Source: Diadema setosum (Eukaryota; Echinodermata; Echinoidea; Diadematoida; Diadematidae). Taken from it: a stretch of 64,000 nt of DNA. A program made the translations under genes and the position numbers. The DNA lies in the NCBI RefSeq assembly GCF_964275005.1, contig NC_092690.1, positions 13,308,787 through 13,372,786 on the forward strand, given 5' to 3'. Each line of letters opens with the position of its first letter. Within the stretch, counting starts at the first letter, position 1. Below the pieces are notes generated by a model. The model was given only the letters and a program-made list of their open reading frames with translations. It had not been told where the DNA came from and ran no database searches. Shown here piece after piece: positions 12,814 through 23,770 of the stretch.

Positions 12814-13176
12814 AATTGTCCCTCGGGGGGGGGGGGGGGGGCAACTGCCACTGAAAGGTGGACACCATGCTCATTCAACAAAACATATAAAAGGTTTTTT
12901 TTTTCACGGTCAGGCAATGCATGCGCGAACAGTGGAAAAGGTATCAAAATCACAGAAATTTTGAAAAAAGGGTTCGCTTTTCAATAGCTCGATATGTGTT
13001 CAGGGAATATATTTTACAACTCATGAAAATCTGAATACGAATACTTCATACGGCGGAAAAAATCGAAGGGTCATTAACGGTAGGCCCTACTCATTTAGGG
13101 TCCATTTTGAAAGTTCATGAACAAGCATGGTGTCCACGTTGCAATGGCAGATGCCCCCCGCCCCCGGAATTGTAAT
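12814..13176. mobile_element. MITE with about 60-bp terminal inverted repeats
   Basis: The left end contains a G17 run followed by GCCACTGAAAGGTGGACACC and ATGCTCATTCA. The right end carries the inverse (TGAACAAGCATGGTGTCCAC, then GCAATGGCAG and a C-rich stretch with AATT). The arms match over about 60 bp with small differences. The interior of about 240 bp is non-coding. The target duplication is not clear. Confidence 0.75.
12825..12841. repeat. G17 homopolymer tract
   Basis: Uninterrupted G run inside the left arm of the MITE. The right arm has the C-rich counterpart at about 13156-13165. Confidence 0.9.
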
Positions 13177-13215
13177 TGATGGTGATGAATTATGGGTGCT
13201 CGTGTGGTATCATAC

Positions 13216-13276
13216 CTGTGATGTACAAAACCCAAACAAGCCATGATGTCCAGCCTCCAGGACTCAGGGTCAGGGG
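13216..13276 (-). CDS. Candidate internal exon of the unidentified minus-strand gene
   Basis: On the minus strand this 61-nt segment is bounded by CCCTCTGAG before it and ACAG followed by GTATGA after it. It reads two leftover bases, 19 codons (PDPESWRLDIMACLGFVHH) and two bases that join the exon at 11370-11460 in phase. The acceptor is only moderate. An in-frame stop lies just upstream, so the exon cannot be longer in this frame. Confidence 0.4.
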
Positions 13277-13382
13277 CTCAGAGGGAGCATTGGTCATCAT
13301 CATACATGTGCCTTTCTCAACATGAGTGGTAGGGCAGGCTGGTACATGTGTCTCGCATCAGTTCTGCCCTACGTACACGTAC

Positions 13383-13454
13383 AAAGCTCCCATTTGTTGC
13401 CGACAAGTGTACAAATGTAGTTCATGTCATGGCTCCTCCAGTCGCCCTCCATTC
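13383..13454 (-). CDS. Candidate upstream exon of the unidentified minus-strand gene
   Basis: This 72-nt minus-strand segment follows CTTGTAG and precedes GTACGT. It reads two leftover bases, 23 codons (including SHDMNYICTLVGNKWEL) and one base, in phase with the next exon across a 106-bp intron. The acceptor lacks a good pyrimidine tract, so this is the weakest of the three exons. No family recognised. Confidence 0.35.
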
Positions 13455-15347
13455 CTACAAGCACTTTTCATGCTCACTGCTAGCAGCCATACCTTTAAAT
13501 ATGAAATTAAAACAAACAAATTGACAAAAACGATTTCATTACTTCACTGGAAAGTATGATCGAGTTTAAAAAAAAAAAAAAAGCCACTTCCTGCATTTAA
13601 ATTGCCACATCAGCAAAAGTAAATTTGTTTCATGTGCTGTATTTTTATAAAGTTGCATGTTCTCTATAAATTTCTTAAAAGCCTCAATCAACATTGGAAG
13701 GCAGTGTCTAACATTGTTCAATCCAAAATTGTTGAATTGTTCTTATCTAAAGTTTCATCATATAAATCAATGCAGATTGCAAGAATTCTTATAGAGAACC
13801 AATATTAACGAAAACATTTTGAATCAGCAATGTGACAAAAGGCCTCCTCCAAAATCCAAATGCAAATTTGACAGTATCTGCACATAAATAGTAGTAGTAT
13901 TATGTTTAATTAGTATTAAATTTGCATTCGACATTTCTAGGGTGTTATGTTTCCAGTTCCTCCTTTTTATCCACGAAACATCACCACATACTTGCATGAC
14001 AACAAAGTTAAAGAGAATTCATTTTTAAAATAGATTTTAACAATGAACACTATAAAGGCTTCATTTAGACAAATACATGTAGCAGGATAACACGATATAT
14101 TATTTATTTTGCAATCGCAATGTCACTCATTTATCATTATCACTGACAACTGATATATGAACATGCAATCTTCTTGAGTACACACAGCCTCATACTCACA
14201 GGCTGTAACACACGAATATGCATGGGTTAGACTGCTTTGTGTTCCATATGGGCCATGGGCTCTGACCTTGTCCTTGTCTGTAAGAATTGTAACATTGTCA
14301 TTGACAGTGTCAACGACAATAGATTAATTGGGTCAATCCACGTCAAATCATCCAATTTTCAGAAAAGTTGTCACCCGACCCCCTCCGATTTTCTTAAAAA
14401 TCGCACCAAATGTTCCCCAAAGTGTCTGACGGAAAATCACAAAATATTTTGCCCCAAGGTCAATTGGTTGCTAAGATACAGCCTCACATAGCAACCGGTG
14501 CGCATTCCAAAAAATTAGTTACAAGAAAATTAGGCATTTTTGATTGACTGTTTTAGCTTGGATATTTATGCAAAAGTGTTCATTATCTGGAAATTGAGAG
14601 AACTTTATAGTCTTTGCAAGAAAAACTGACTGTGACGCGAAATTGACTTTTCATTAACGTGCATGAGGTCACCGAAAATGGTGTTAAATGTTAATTTTGA
14701 AAATTTTAATGCATATTTAGAAGCTAATATCTTCCACATTTCATCACCTTAGGTTCTAAAATATTGAAGACTTTGACTTGCTCAGTAATTTTGAAAAAAA
14801 TGGGCGCATTCATGATCACCGTTTTTACGGAGAGCGCCCTCAAAGTTGACAAAAATGAAAAATGTGCCAAATTCAAGGTCACGGATCACCCTTCGTCCCA
14901 CCTAGGAATAGCATCAATTTTTGTATATTGATAGACATTTACCTATATTATCTTGGGTTACCAAAGAAATTTTGCTCCCGAAATGTTCAATGGCAAATTT
15001 ACCCCACCGAAAATGGTCGTAAACGGCCAAATTCCCATGTAATATCACATATTGGGTTTAGAGGACATTTCAAATGTCCACGCTTTCAAAATGAAAAGCA
15101 CTAGCCCTGTGATATTTGCAGTAGGGATAGTCTGTTATACATATTTTAGTAATGTTTACCACAAAACACTTTTATTACATAATAATGACCTTGAAATTTA
15201 ACCCAAAATTTGATAAAAAAACAATAAATCGCTCCATTTTCCTCATTGCACTGCATGTAAATGTGTTTTGAAAGACTTTTCACAGAGCAATATTTCAAGA
15301 ATTATGAAAGCTGACAGCCTACAATATTAAGGTTCTAAAGTATGGTT
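13455..15347. other. Non-coding region with a dispersed-repeat-like block
   Basis: No supported exon. An A14 run lies at about 13569. From about 14325 to 15120 the text has the feel of a dispersed repeat (it opens with GGTCAATCCACGTCAAATCA), but no inverted copy of that opening is visible before 15440, so it could only be a truncated copy. Confidence 0.4.
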
Positions 15348-15846
15348 GTGTCTGAAATTTCACCGACACTATATTGATTCGTAAATAAGTCATCATCAAC
15401 ATGACAACCAGTCTTATCATGCAAGCCCAATAATTCTCCGCACTACCACTGCCGGCTGCCATACACTTCCCACAAGCAATGGAGAACCTGACTCCATATT
15501 GATACAGTACTGTGGGGACCAGTACTGTACTGTCAACAAATAATGGGGGGAAAAAAACAGAGTGACAACAAAGGAAATAAAATTTTCACTCTTTTTCTTT
15601 TACTTTTTTTGTGTGGTTGGTTTGTTTATTTCTGTTTTTGCCAAAAAAGGAGATTTGCTCTGCATTTATTATCAAAAAAAAAAAGAAAAGGAAAAGAAAA
15701 GGGTGTACATGAGGTACTGGCTGTCTTAGCTTGTCTGAAAACTTCAAATGTATGTGTATTAATCCTCTATTTTTTTCCCCTATGCACTTCTCTCGGTCTT
15801 TGCAGAAGATATTATTTTTTGGGAAAAAATGCCTGTTACTTACACT
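15348..15846 (+). repeat. Left arm of a long spaced inverted repeat
   Basis: About 499 bp matching the reverse complement of 20549-21065. Shared words include TGTCTGAAATTTCACCG at the outer edge, GTGACAACAAAGGAAAT in the middle, and GCCTGTTACTTACACT at the inner edge. The arms differ mainly in homopolymer lengths. The 4.7-kb spacer contains an exon (18079-18226), so both arms lie in introns of the same gene model. The ORF at 15543-15911 is low-complexity and not supported. Confidence 0.85.
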
Positions 15847-17597
15847 TAAACACTTGTAAGTTATATTTACCAGTAATTTCTGACAGTGCTTCTCTGAATT
15901 TGATGATATGATCTGAACTAATCCTTTTTAAGAAAAAAAGGGGGAATGAAAGGGGGGGCATCCCAGGCCTGCGTAGAACATCATTCTAATACCCTGGACA
16001 GAGTTGTGTCAGAAAAACAGAAATGTATCAAATTCTTAATTTCATTTTGTTACCTATATGTATGGTACAGGTTACATTGCCTCTCTCTGTCAAACTCAAA
16101 GGTATTAGATTTTTCTTAAAATAGAATTATGGTCATAATAAAAATATTTCTGTATGGTACGGTACTTAAAATTATCTCTGTCTTTGCTAAAGATATAATC
16201 TGCGAAAACTGTTTGACGTTACAGACACTTCACTACACATTAGTTATGGTGTAACATTATCCTAAGGCCACGTTAAAGTCCATCAAACCATCCAGTTCTC
16301 TCTAAACCTTAGTTTCATCACAGAAAACAATGTCACACCTTTCTTCACAACATATTTCTGGTCTGGACATGACTAATTTTCATCACATTTTATTTATCAG
16401 GGCATAAACAAAGGTGCATTTTTAATACCATCTTGTCTTATTTTATGTCCCAGTTTGATGTGAGCTCATCTGTCTACTTATCTGGTATCTAGATAGAACA
16501 ACCTCAAATTTTGCTGAATAGCACTTCAAAGAAGGGAGTATAAACGAAAACTAGAAATGTCACTGTCAAGATGATTTATACCCCCACTTAAATACTGGTA
16601 TTTTCCATTAAAGCCTATTTGACCTAAAAAAAAAAATTATGTATTTTTCATAATTACTATTTCTACTGACTGAATGTGCACAAATTCGAAAAGAATTTCA
16701 TGACCCTGCACGGCATTCCTGATTTTGAGGCCATCAAAAATGTGCTGTTACCATGACACCACACTTTACTCTTTAATAATGTATCTTGCACTTTGAATAT
16801 CAAGTTTTTTTAATGTGTTCCATATATCTGGTAATTTCTAATTGAAAAAATGGCATATCAAGTCTTATTTGCTAGTCCATTACCCCATTTAAAGGGCCAT
16901 AATTTGCTGTTGGCATGGCAACACACTTTCTCCCCAGTGCTGATTAAAATGTTATAATGTAAACAGGACTCCACAGCTGGGATATTCGGTTGCAGGGGCA
17001 AGGTGTCTAGCAGTGCATAAAGCCCCCCCCCCCCCCCCTCCCGAATGCAAGTTTGCACGTAAGGGCATACACAGCTTTACATTTAGCTCAATGTGTGTGC
17101 TATTAAACTTTTGTCTAATCACTTAAAAACTGGGGAAGTGCGATCTGCAAGTCCTTTTGTAATTTCCTGGGCCACCATGTAGGGCCTACATTGATCATGG
17201 AAACCACCTTCGAATACATTTGTATACTAATATATCTTGCACAACTTTATATTGAGTCAATTTTTGTTTGAATCTCTTGAAAACCAGCATAGTTTGAGAA
17301 TTCTACACTTTTGAATGATTTATATGTACAAAAATGTTGTTACAGTGGCAAGATATCTTTCGACACTCACACAAAAGTGTCTTGCACAACTACACATTAA
17401 AATATAGGCCTACTGATTGTATACATACAACTGAATTGCCAATTGAGAGAATATATTTCAATCCACAACTTTAGATGCATGATTTTCATAAATTTTGCAA
17501 TTATCAAGGCAATGCATCAATCAGTAAGGAGGAAAAGGTGTCGTGCACATCTGCATGTGATTTAGCGGTTACACCTGCCAAGATTTAGGTTTACAAT
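15847..17597. other. Non-coding, probably intronic
   Basis: No supported exon or structured repeat apart from a C16 run at 17023-17038. A few CAG-ending pyrimidine stretches are present, but none is followed by an open segment with a matching donor. Confidence 0.4.
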
Positions 17598-17714
17598 GTA
17601 CTGCTAAAAAAATGAGGGTAGTTTGATCCACAAGACTTTGCAATGGACTGACCGACGGACCATCCTTTACAAAGTCTTGTGGATCAAACTACTCTATTTT
17701 TTTTTTTTAGTACC
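17598..17714. repeat. Short inverted repeat with 23-bp perfect arms
   Basis: Positions 17618-17640 and 17670-17692 are perfect inverted copies (core TTTGATCCACAAGACTTTG) around a 29-bp spacer. Weaker matching extends outwards to TACT/AGTA ends beside an A7 and a T12 run. It is probably a tiny MITE. Confidence 0.8.
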
Positions 17715-17723
17715 AGCTTCAGA

Positions 17724-17972
17724 ATGGGGTGCTGTTTGTTATTCCGGAGGTTGGTTAATCTGAAACATGCAAATTCCCTATACCTAGAGGTTCTTTAATC
17801 CGAAAATGAAAAAGGGTTCGTTAATCCAAACATTTGTGGCATTATTCCGAAGGTTCGTTATTCCTGAGATTCGTTAATCCGAAAATGAAATTTGGAATAA
17901 AGAACCTTTGGAGTAACGAATCTTAGGACTAAGAGCCTTCCGAATAACGAACCTTTGGAATAACGAGCTGTA
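17724..17972. mobile_element. MITE built of GGTTCGTTATTCCGAA-like words
   Basis: The left end reads GCTGTTTGTTATTCCGGAGG and the right end carries the inverse, TTTGGAATAACGAGCTGTAA. The interior is a chain of the same word and its inverse (TTCGTTAATCC, GAATAACGAACC), so the element is largely self-complementary. Non-coding. The target duplication is not resolved. Confidence 0.75.
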
Positions 17973-18078
17973 ACCTTCAGAATGATTCCTCTTGCTTCAG
18001 GTAGTATTTCTGCTCAGAATGAAACCTCAAAATGAAGTATTACCGTATATATACTGAAGATGATTACCTTGTATTCAG

Positions 18079-18226
18079 GTACTCCTGCCTCCATCCAGTA
18101 TCCTTCTCTTTGGGAGGTTTTCTCCGAGTCATAATACAACAGGCCATCACCATGTCAAGGAAACCTTGTGTCTTAACAGTCTTTTATCGAGGCCAACAAT
18201 GGTGGCAAAATTCATGAAAATGACCG
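18079..18226 (+). CDS. Exon of a multi-exon gene of unknown function (first visible exon)
   Basis: TTGTATTCAG precedes the exon and GTACGG follows it. The 148 nt read 49 codons in phase 0 plus one base, beginning VLLPPSSILLFGRF and ending SRPTMVAKFMKMT, a well-behaved protein composition. The last base G joins AC at 23347 to give Asp and continue the frame. Other frames are also partly open, so the call leans on the phase match with the next three exons. The start codon and 5' exons were not found. The product is not recognised. Confidence 0.55.
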
Positions 18227-20426
18227 GTACGGGTATCCTGTGATAAGGTTTAATAATCATGCTTCATCCTTTATTTTTGCTATGCCATTATCATAGCAAC
18301 CAATTCAGGACACTGCAAAGATGTGTCATGGACTTTTGCATATCACAGTCATCATGTGTACCAAAGTTTTGAGATATTTGCTTAAAAACTATGAAAACAG
18401 ATTAAAATACATTCATAATTAATTTTTTAAAAGAACATAGCTTTACATTATTATGGCTTCATTAGCCTTCACCATACCTTCAAGAAACTGCATTATCTTG
18501 ATAAAGACACAAACACAAATAATGCTTGTCACATTTTCAACTAATACATTGCTATTGTCTTGTACAACTTGATTGTAACAAATTGTTGCAACAACACAAG
18601 CAAACACCTTTCAGAATGAAGTGGTCACTATAGTTTGATAGAAATTGTGGAATATAAAGCAAAAGGGGAGAAGTCTGATCTGCCCAGATAGTCAGGATCC
18701 ATGAAATGAAATTAAATGTGGTTCTATACTTCTATGCATATTCATGCCAGCATCAACGTAAAATGCATTTTCTCTCCCAGGGATTTTGTGTATTTCCTCC
18801 CTTTTCAAATTAAATACATTTTTTTTTTTAATTATCATTTTTATTTCTATTATCAATATCATTATTATTATCATTATTAGGCCCCTATTATCATTATCAT
18901 TATGACTGTTATTATGACTATTATTATGCTTTGATATGATTGAGAACTTGCATTGGTTGGTTGACACTCACTTTCATTTTGTTGCCTCCTCTTCTACACC
19001 TTATTAAGGCTCACTGCTTGCTCAGCCCCCCCCCCCCCCCCCCCCACCATGCTTTTCACTCTTTTCCTTTTTTATTCCTCTGTTGTTCTTTATCTTGTTT
19101 GATATTGCCTCCCTATTCATCCTGTTCCTTCAAAGGTTTTCCCTTTGGTCCTCGGATCTGGATCATCACTGACCCTCCTCAGCCTTTTGTCTGTCCATCT
19201 CCCACTCTAATCCCCTCCCTAAACCTGTTGGGCTCCTTGCCCATGACTTCCTACCCTCCCCTTTTGTTTTCCTTGTTCTGTGTCCTTAGCCAGTCTCTGA
19301 CTATTCTTTATGTGTGAAATCCTATTATGATTGCTTTCCCTGCCTGTTTGTTATTTTGTCTCTGACAAAGATTCTGCTATAGGATCAAAAGCTCAGGCCC
19401 CTTTTGACTCAATTTTACTCCACTGGCTCTCCACAAATGGATAAGCAGTTTTCAGCAGGTTTTTTTTTCTTTTGCTACACTTAAAAAACCAATGTGTGTA
19501 CATATAGGAGTATGTTGTAGAACCAGGAAAACATTTCATTTTATGATGCCTATCGGACAAACACACAAGCTTTTTTATAACATGAGCAATTTCACATTTC
19601 TAACCCATAGGGCCTATATGGTTGTTTGTTTTCACAGACAATTGCTAACATAACACAATCTGATGAGAATCAAGTCCAGTGGTCTATATTATAGTTTGAT
19701 AATATTGTTGAAGATAAATTACCAAGATGGGACAAAATGTTCAATATAGGTAGTTGAAATTCTACAAATGAAATTAAAAAACTATCAGTACTCTTAAAAA
19801 ACTAACTATAAGAAGGCTGAAAATAGATGGTAAATTTTTGGTCAAGTTATGATGTCACAGTATCTTTTTGTCCCCGCCGAACGAGTTAGAGCAGGGGACT
19901 ATGAAACGGGCTCCGTACGTGTGTGTGTCTGTGTGTCCGTCCGTCTGTACATCCGTGTGTGATCAAAATGTTCAAAATGCTACTCCTTCGCCATTTCTAA
20001 CCCGATTTTGATTCTGTTTGCTTTATATGATAGCAGTAAAAATAAAAATAATTTCAAAACTTAAACTTTATCATTTAGACTACCCTGAGACTCCATGACC
20101 CAGCACTTTCTTTGAAAAATCCTCGTGTGGTATTACATACACCACTTTGCAATGTATATTATATATCTGGAGCCATAAATTCATAAATAATATTAGATAA
20201 TGTGAGCATGAATTAAGGCATGAACATTAAAAAAATATATATACAATTACTAATCAGATAATGTTATATACGTCTTACATATAGAATCTGAAACCCAGAG
20301 AAGTAATATAACTGTAACTTGACACATTTGGGTATTTCAAACAAAGTCAAGATACAGAGATTCTCATACACATGTACATTGTATGTATGTCATACCTGTG
20401 GTTATCAATACACTACATTAAAATGA
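18227..20426. other. Intronic/non-coding region with simple repeats
   Basis: It contains ATT/ATC-rich simple repeat at 18835-18935, a C20 run at 19026-19045, and a dispersed-repeat-like block from about 19866 to 20060 starting GTCCCCGCCGAACGAGTTAG with a GTGTGTGTCTGTGTGTCC stretch. No coding exon is supported; the ORF at 18940-19317 follows the C run and is low-complexity. Confidence 0.4.
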
Positions 20427-20548
20427 ACCTCTCAGCTGTTGAAGGAAAGATGAGAGAGAATCGATAACTGCCGAGTCCCTTACCGAGTCAGGTAATTTGT
20501 TCCAGAGTCTGGGAAACCTACGGGTGGGGGACAGGAAGAGTACCTGTA
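20427..20548 (-). pseudogene. LINE ORF2 C-terminal remnant
   Basis: On the minus strand, just inside the right inverted-repeat arm, the frame reads PTRRFPRLWNKLPDSVRD and then SSFLQQLRGSF before a stop. An R-x-WN-x-LP-x-x-V block followed by S-x-x-x-F-x-x-x-L is the usual extreme C-terminus of Jockey/CR1-type non-LTR reverse transcriptases. No upstream domain is present. The match is to a short motif, so the assignment is moderate. Confidence 0.5.
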
Positions 20549-21065
20549 GTGTAAGTAACAGGCCTTTTTTTTTCTCCAAAATAATATCTTCGGCAAAGAC
20601 CGAGAGAGAAGTGCATAGGAAAAAAAAAAAAAAATAGAGGATTACACATACATTTGAAGTTTTCAGACAAGCTAAGACAGCCAGTAGCAGTTCCTCATGT
20701 ACATGCCCTGTTCTTTTCTTTTCTTTTTTTTTTTTAATGAATGCAGGACATGCAGAGCAACTCTCCTTTTTTTTGGCAAAAACAGAAATAAACAAACCAA
20801 CCACACAAAAAAAGTAAAAAAAAAAAAGAGTGAAAATCTTATTTCCTTTGTTGTCACTCTGTTTTTTCCCCCATTATTTGTTGACAGTACAGTACTGGTC
20901 CCCACAGTACTGTATCAATATGGAGTCGGGTTCTCCATTGCTTGTGGGAAGTGTATAGCAGTGGTAGTGCGGAGAATTTATTGGGCTTGCATGATAAGAC
21001 TGGTTGTCATGTTGATGATGACTTATTTATACGAATCAATACAGTGCCGGTGAAATTTCAGACAC
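20549..21065 (-). repeat. Right arm of the long spaced inverted repeat
   Basis: Reverse-complement partner of 15348-15846, about 517 bp because homopolymer runs are longer. It continues directly into the LINE C-terminal remnant at its inner side, which the left arm lacks. The repeat may therefore be the tail of a larger element, inserted twice in opposite orientation. Confidence 0.85.
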
Positions 21066-21299
21066 TTTTCAAACCATTTAGTCAGTATAACATCGTTCAA
21101 AGTTAAGAGAAATGTATGAAATAGTTTCATTGACTGGAATTTAGTTCAAATGTCGAAGAAAAGATCACGGTCGACTTCGTAGCTACGCAGCGACACAGCT
21201 CGCTAAACCCATCGAGCTGCACGACTGCCAGCCCTACAGCCCGGGGGGCCCGCGGGCCGGTATCGGTGGTTGCGTGCGCCACTCTAGAGAGCAGCGTGC

Positions 21300-21825
21300 C
21301 GCGGTGTGGAAACCGAACGAAGACGATTCGACATAGGATTTGTTTCATTTTTCTTACTGAAATGATTCATTTGCCTATAAAAATGTCACCAAGGATAGAA
21401 AACACATGTATTTATATGAAACACTATATTTTATTGTTGGTTATTCGCATCTAAAGGAAATTTCTCAACAAATTTCACCTTACCAAACAGGCTGTCGTCA
21501 CAAGTTGTGCTGGTATCGGTGCAAGTGGGAGGGGGTCCGGTGGCCAGTGGGCGAGCGCCACGCCGAGACGAGCCTCTCAGCTAGCAGCGCGGCGCGCGTC
21601 CCGCGATATGGAAACCGAACAAGTACGAACGAAGACGAGCTTCGACATACTGTAGACAATTGTTTCATTTTTCACACTAAAATGATTCCTCTGCTCATGA
21701 AAATGTCACCAAGGATAGAAAACACATGTACCTATGTAAAATACCATATTTTATTGCTGGTGTTAAGCATTTAATGGAAATTTCTCAACAAATTTCACCT
21801 TACCATGCAAGCTTTCGTCACAAGA
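21300..21825 (+). repeat. Two tandem copies of a 304-bp unit
   Basis: GGAAACCGAAC at 21308 and 21612 anchor two copies sharing AAAATGTCACCAAGGATAG, AAAACACATGTA and GGAAATTTCTCAACAAATTT. The period is about 304 bp and the copies are diverged. A CpG-rich stretch (21165-21260) precedes them. Non-coding. Confidence 0.8.
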
Positions 21826-23346
21826 AAAAGCTCCGTCACCGAGACTCTCAGAGCAGAGAAGATACCGTTAAATATTGCTTCGCAGCATCAGAAAATAAAA
21901 AGGAATTGCCTTAAAATGCGATGAAACATTTTTTTTCATACATCATTCCACTACCTATGTCAATATTATGACAAAAATGTGTTTTATTCTGTAAAAATCA
22001 GGCACAAATAAAGTTGGGTCGAGTTGTTGTCCAATCTGAACATCGTGTTCAATCAAAAAACTCAACAAACACTCGAACAAAAACTCACCTCTAAATTGTT
22101 GCAAACGAGATAATCACTTCAAAAAATGGGGGAAAACACTTGTGGTAGTACGATTCTAAGAACTGCCAACAGAGATAAGATGATACGAAAGCAAAAGAGA
22201 GAAAAAGAGAGAGAAATGGAAAGGAACCCTGCAGAAGTTATGCTACACTCACTGGCACTTAAACGCAATTCACCACACACCACACGCACACTTGTAAAAA
22301 CCCCAATCAGATATCGTCATGGACCCCCTTGAGGAGATCGATATCACGCGTAAGTCAATAGCTAAAAGCCAATCACAGAATCAGACCGAGTGACTCATTA
22401 TGAAAAAATTATCGCAAGGCTGATGAATATTCATTAGCACAGTTGCCAATAACAGAGGCCGTCTCATGAAAACTGCCCCGTGTACAAAATGAATGGCAAA
22501 AAAAGTGTGTGGAGTGTGTCAGATCATGGACCTAGGTCCATGATCCATCCATGGTCAGATCAGGGAGGTGAGTGAGTGGGTCAGGAAATGGCGTAACCCA
22601 TGTGGCAGACTGAGTTGTGACAGTATAGTACACCATTATCGAGACAATTGTGCATGCCACAAAGCAGTTAGGTTAGTGAGTTACCGGTACTATGACAATG
22701 GTACCACTACCACAGCTTGAAAATTATGCCAGTTGACATCTAACAGTTTTTTTTTTTTTTTTGTTTTGTTAGATTAGTATAGAATCTGATGTTAGAACAA
22801 AGACAACTAACATGACTAACCTATTAATTTACGTTGATCTCAATTCACAGCATCAATCCTTGATCTTTCTTGAAATATGTCTAATCCTACGTAGCAGCTG
22901 CACACAGCTAGACTTGGCTGGGCTGCTATAATATTAGTAAATGTATCGGTGAGGTAGAGTACAGTCCTGTCGCTGTAGTCTACACAACGCCATGCCTTGC
23001 CTGGCGTCTGCTGGTTGGGTTAGGGTTGTGCTATTAAAACTGCGACCGGCAGCCCCATACGCATAGCGTAATGGGGCTGCGGACTGTGGCATTCAGGATC
23101 ATGACAGGGTAGTTCCAGTAAAATTTATGAACCTATTGTTGATGTCACTTGCAATATTCATCAGTGCATTCCTACCTTCGCAAACTTTTATTCTTATTGG
23201 AAGCAGTTGTGACCCGAACATTTTCCCTTTCTGAATTTACAAGGCAATAAACACAAGAAACTGATGTAAGACCTTAAACCTCACATTATAATGCTACCAA
23301 TTACACATTTCTTGTTGTTGTTGTTGTTGTTGTTGTTGTTATTTAG
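21826..23346. other. Non-coding, probably intronic
   Basis: A small ORF at 22126-22332 rich in K, R and E has no supporting splice sites. A poly(T) run lies at about 22747-22762. A copy of the AGCCCCATACGCATAGCG element lies at about 23038-23106 (see the palindrome at 23771-24794). A GTT microsatellite at 23312-23340 abuts the acceptor of the next exon. Confidence 0.45.
23312..23340. repeat. GTT microsatellite
   Basis: About nine TTG/GTT units ending six bases before the splice acceptor at 23345-23346. They may serve as its pyrimidine-rich tract. Confidence 0.9.
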
Positions 23347-23520
23347 ACAAGCAGCTCCTAATGCAGCTGTTCCACTACCAAGATGTGGATTACTTCATGT
23401 CACATGTAAATGGATGTGACAAAGGTGAGGAATACATCTGTTCTAATCATCTGGAAGTCAGTGGAGAGCAAAGATTATTCAAGATCTCTTCAAGGACGTT
23501 ATCAAGCATACTTGGTAATG
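23347..23520 (+). CDS. Exon of the multi-exon gene of unknown function
   Basis: ATTTAG precedes and GTAAGT follows this 174-nt exon. Two bases complete a codon begun in the exon at 18079-18226, then 57 codons follow (starting KQLLMQLFHYQDVDYF and ending RTLSSILGN) plus one base. The composition is typical of a globular protein, with four cysteines but no metal-binding spacing I recognise. The leftover G joins AT at 25049 to give Asp. The intron that follows carries a 1-kb palindrome. Confidence 0.65.
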
Positions 23521-23770
23521 GTAAGTCTTTTAATGACACATACGTACTGTAGTTAAAACGAGAAAGAACCATGCAGAGCACAATACTACATGATGTACAC
23601 GTGACGTAGTTACATGAGTTCAGCCCTGGGTCTTACTATCATTTGATAAATTATGACTTGTAACACCAGAAGATGCATGTCCATTTTTGGGTAGGGCCTA
23701 TACTTATCAGCACTACAGGTACTGATTGTGTGGCGGTGGCATGATGGCCCCATGACTGCTGGATGTAGCT

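Larger units (their letters stand above)
11461..13215 (-). other. Putative intron of the minus-strand gene
   Basis: It lies between the candidate exons at 11370-11460 and 13216-13276. It contains the MITE at 12814-13176 and several A or T runs. ORFs inside it (11677-11874, 12239-12481) show no recognisable motif. Confidence 0.4.

Noticed and set aside
18940..19317. 125-codon plus-strand ORF
   Set aside because: Driven by C- and T-rich low-complexity sequence after a C20 run; no splice or domain support.
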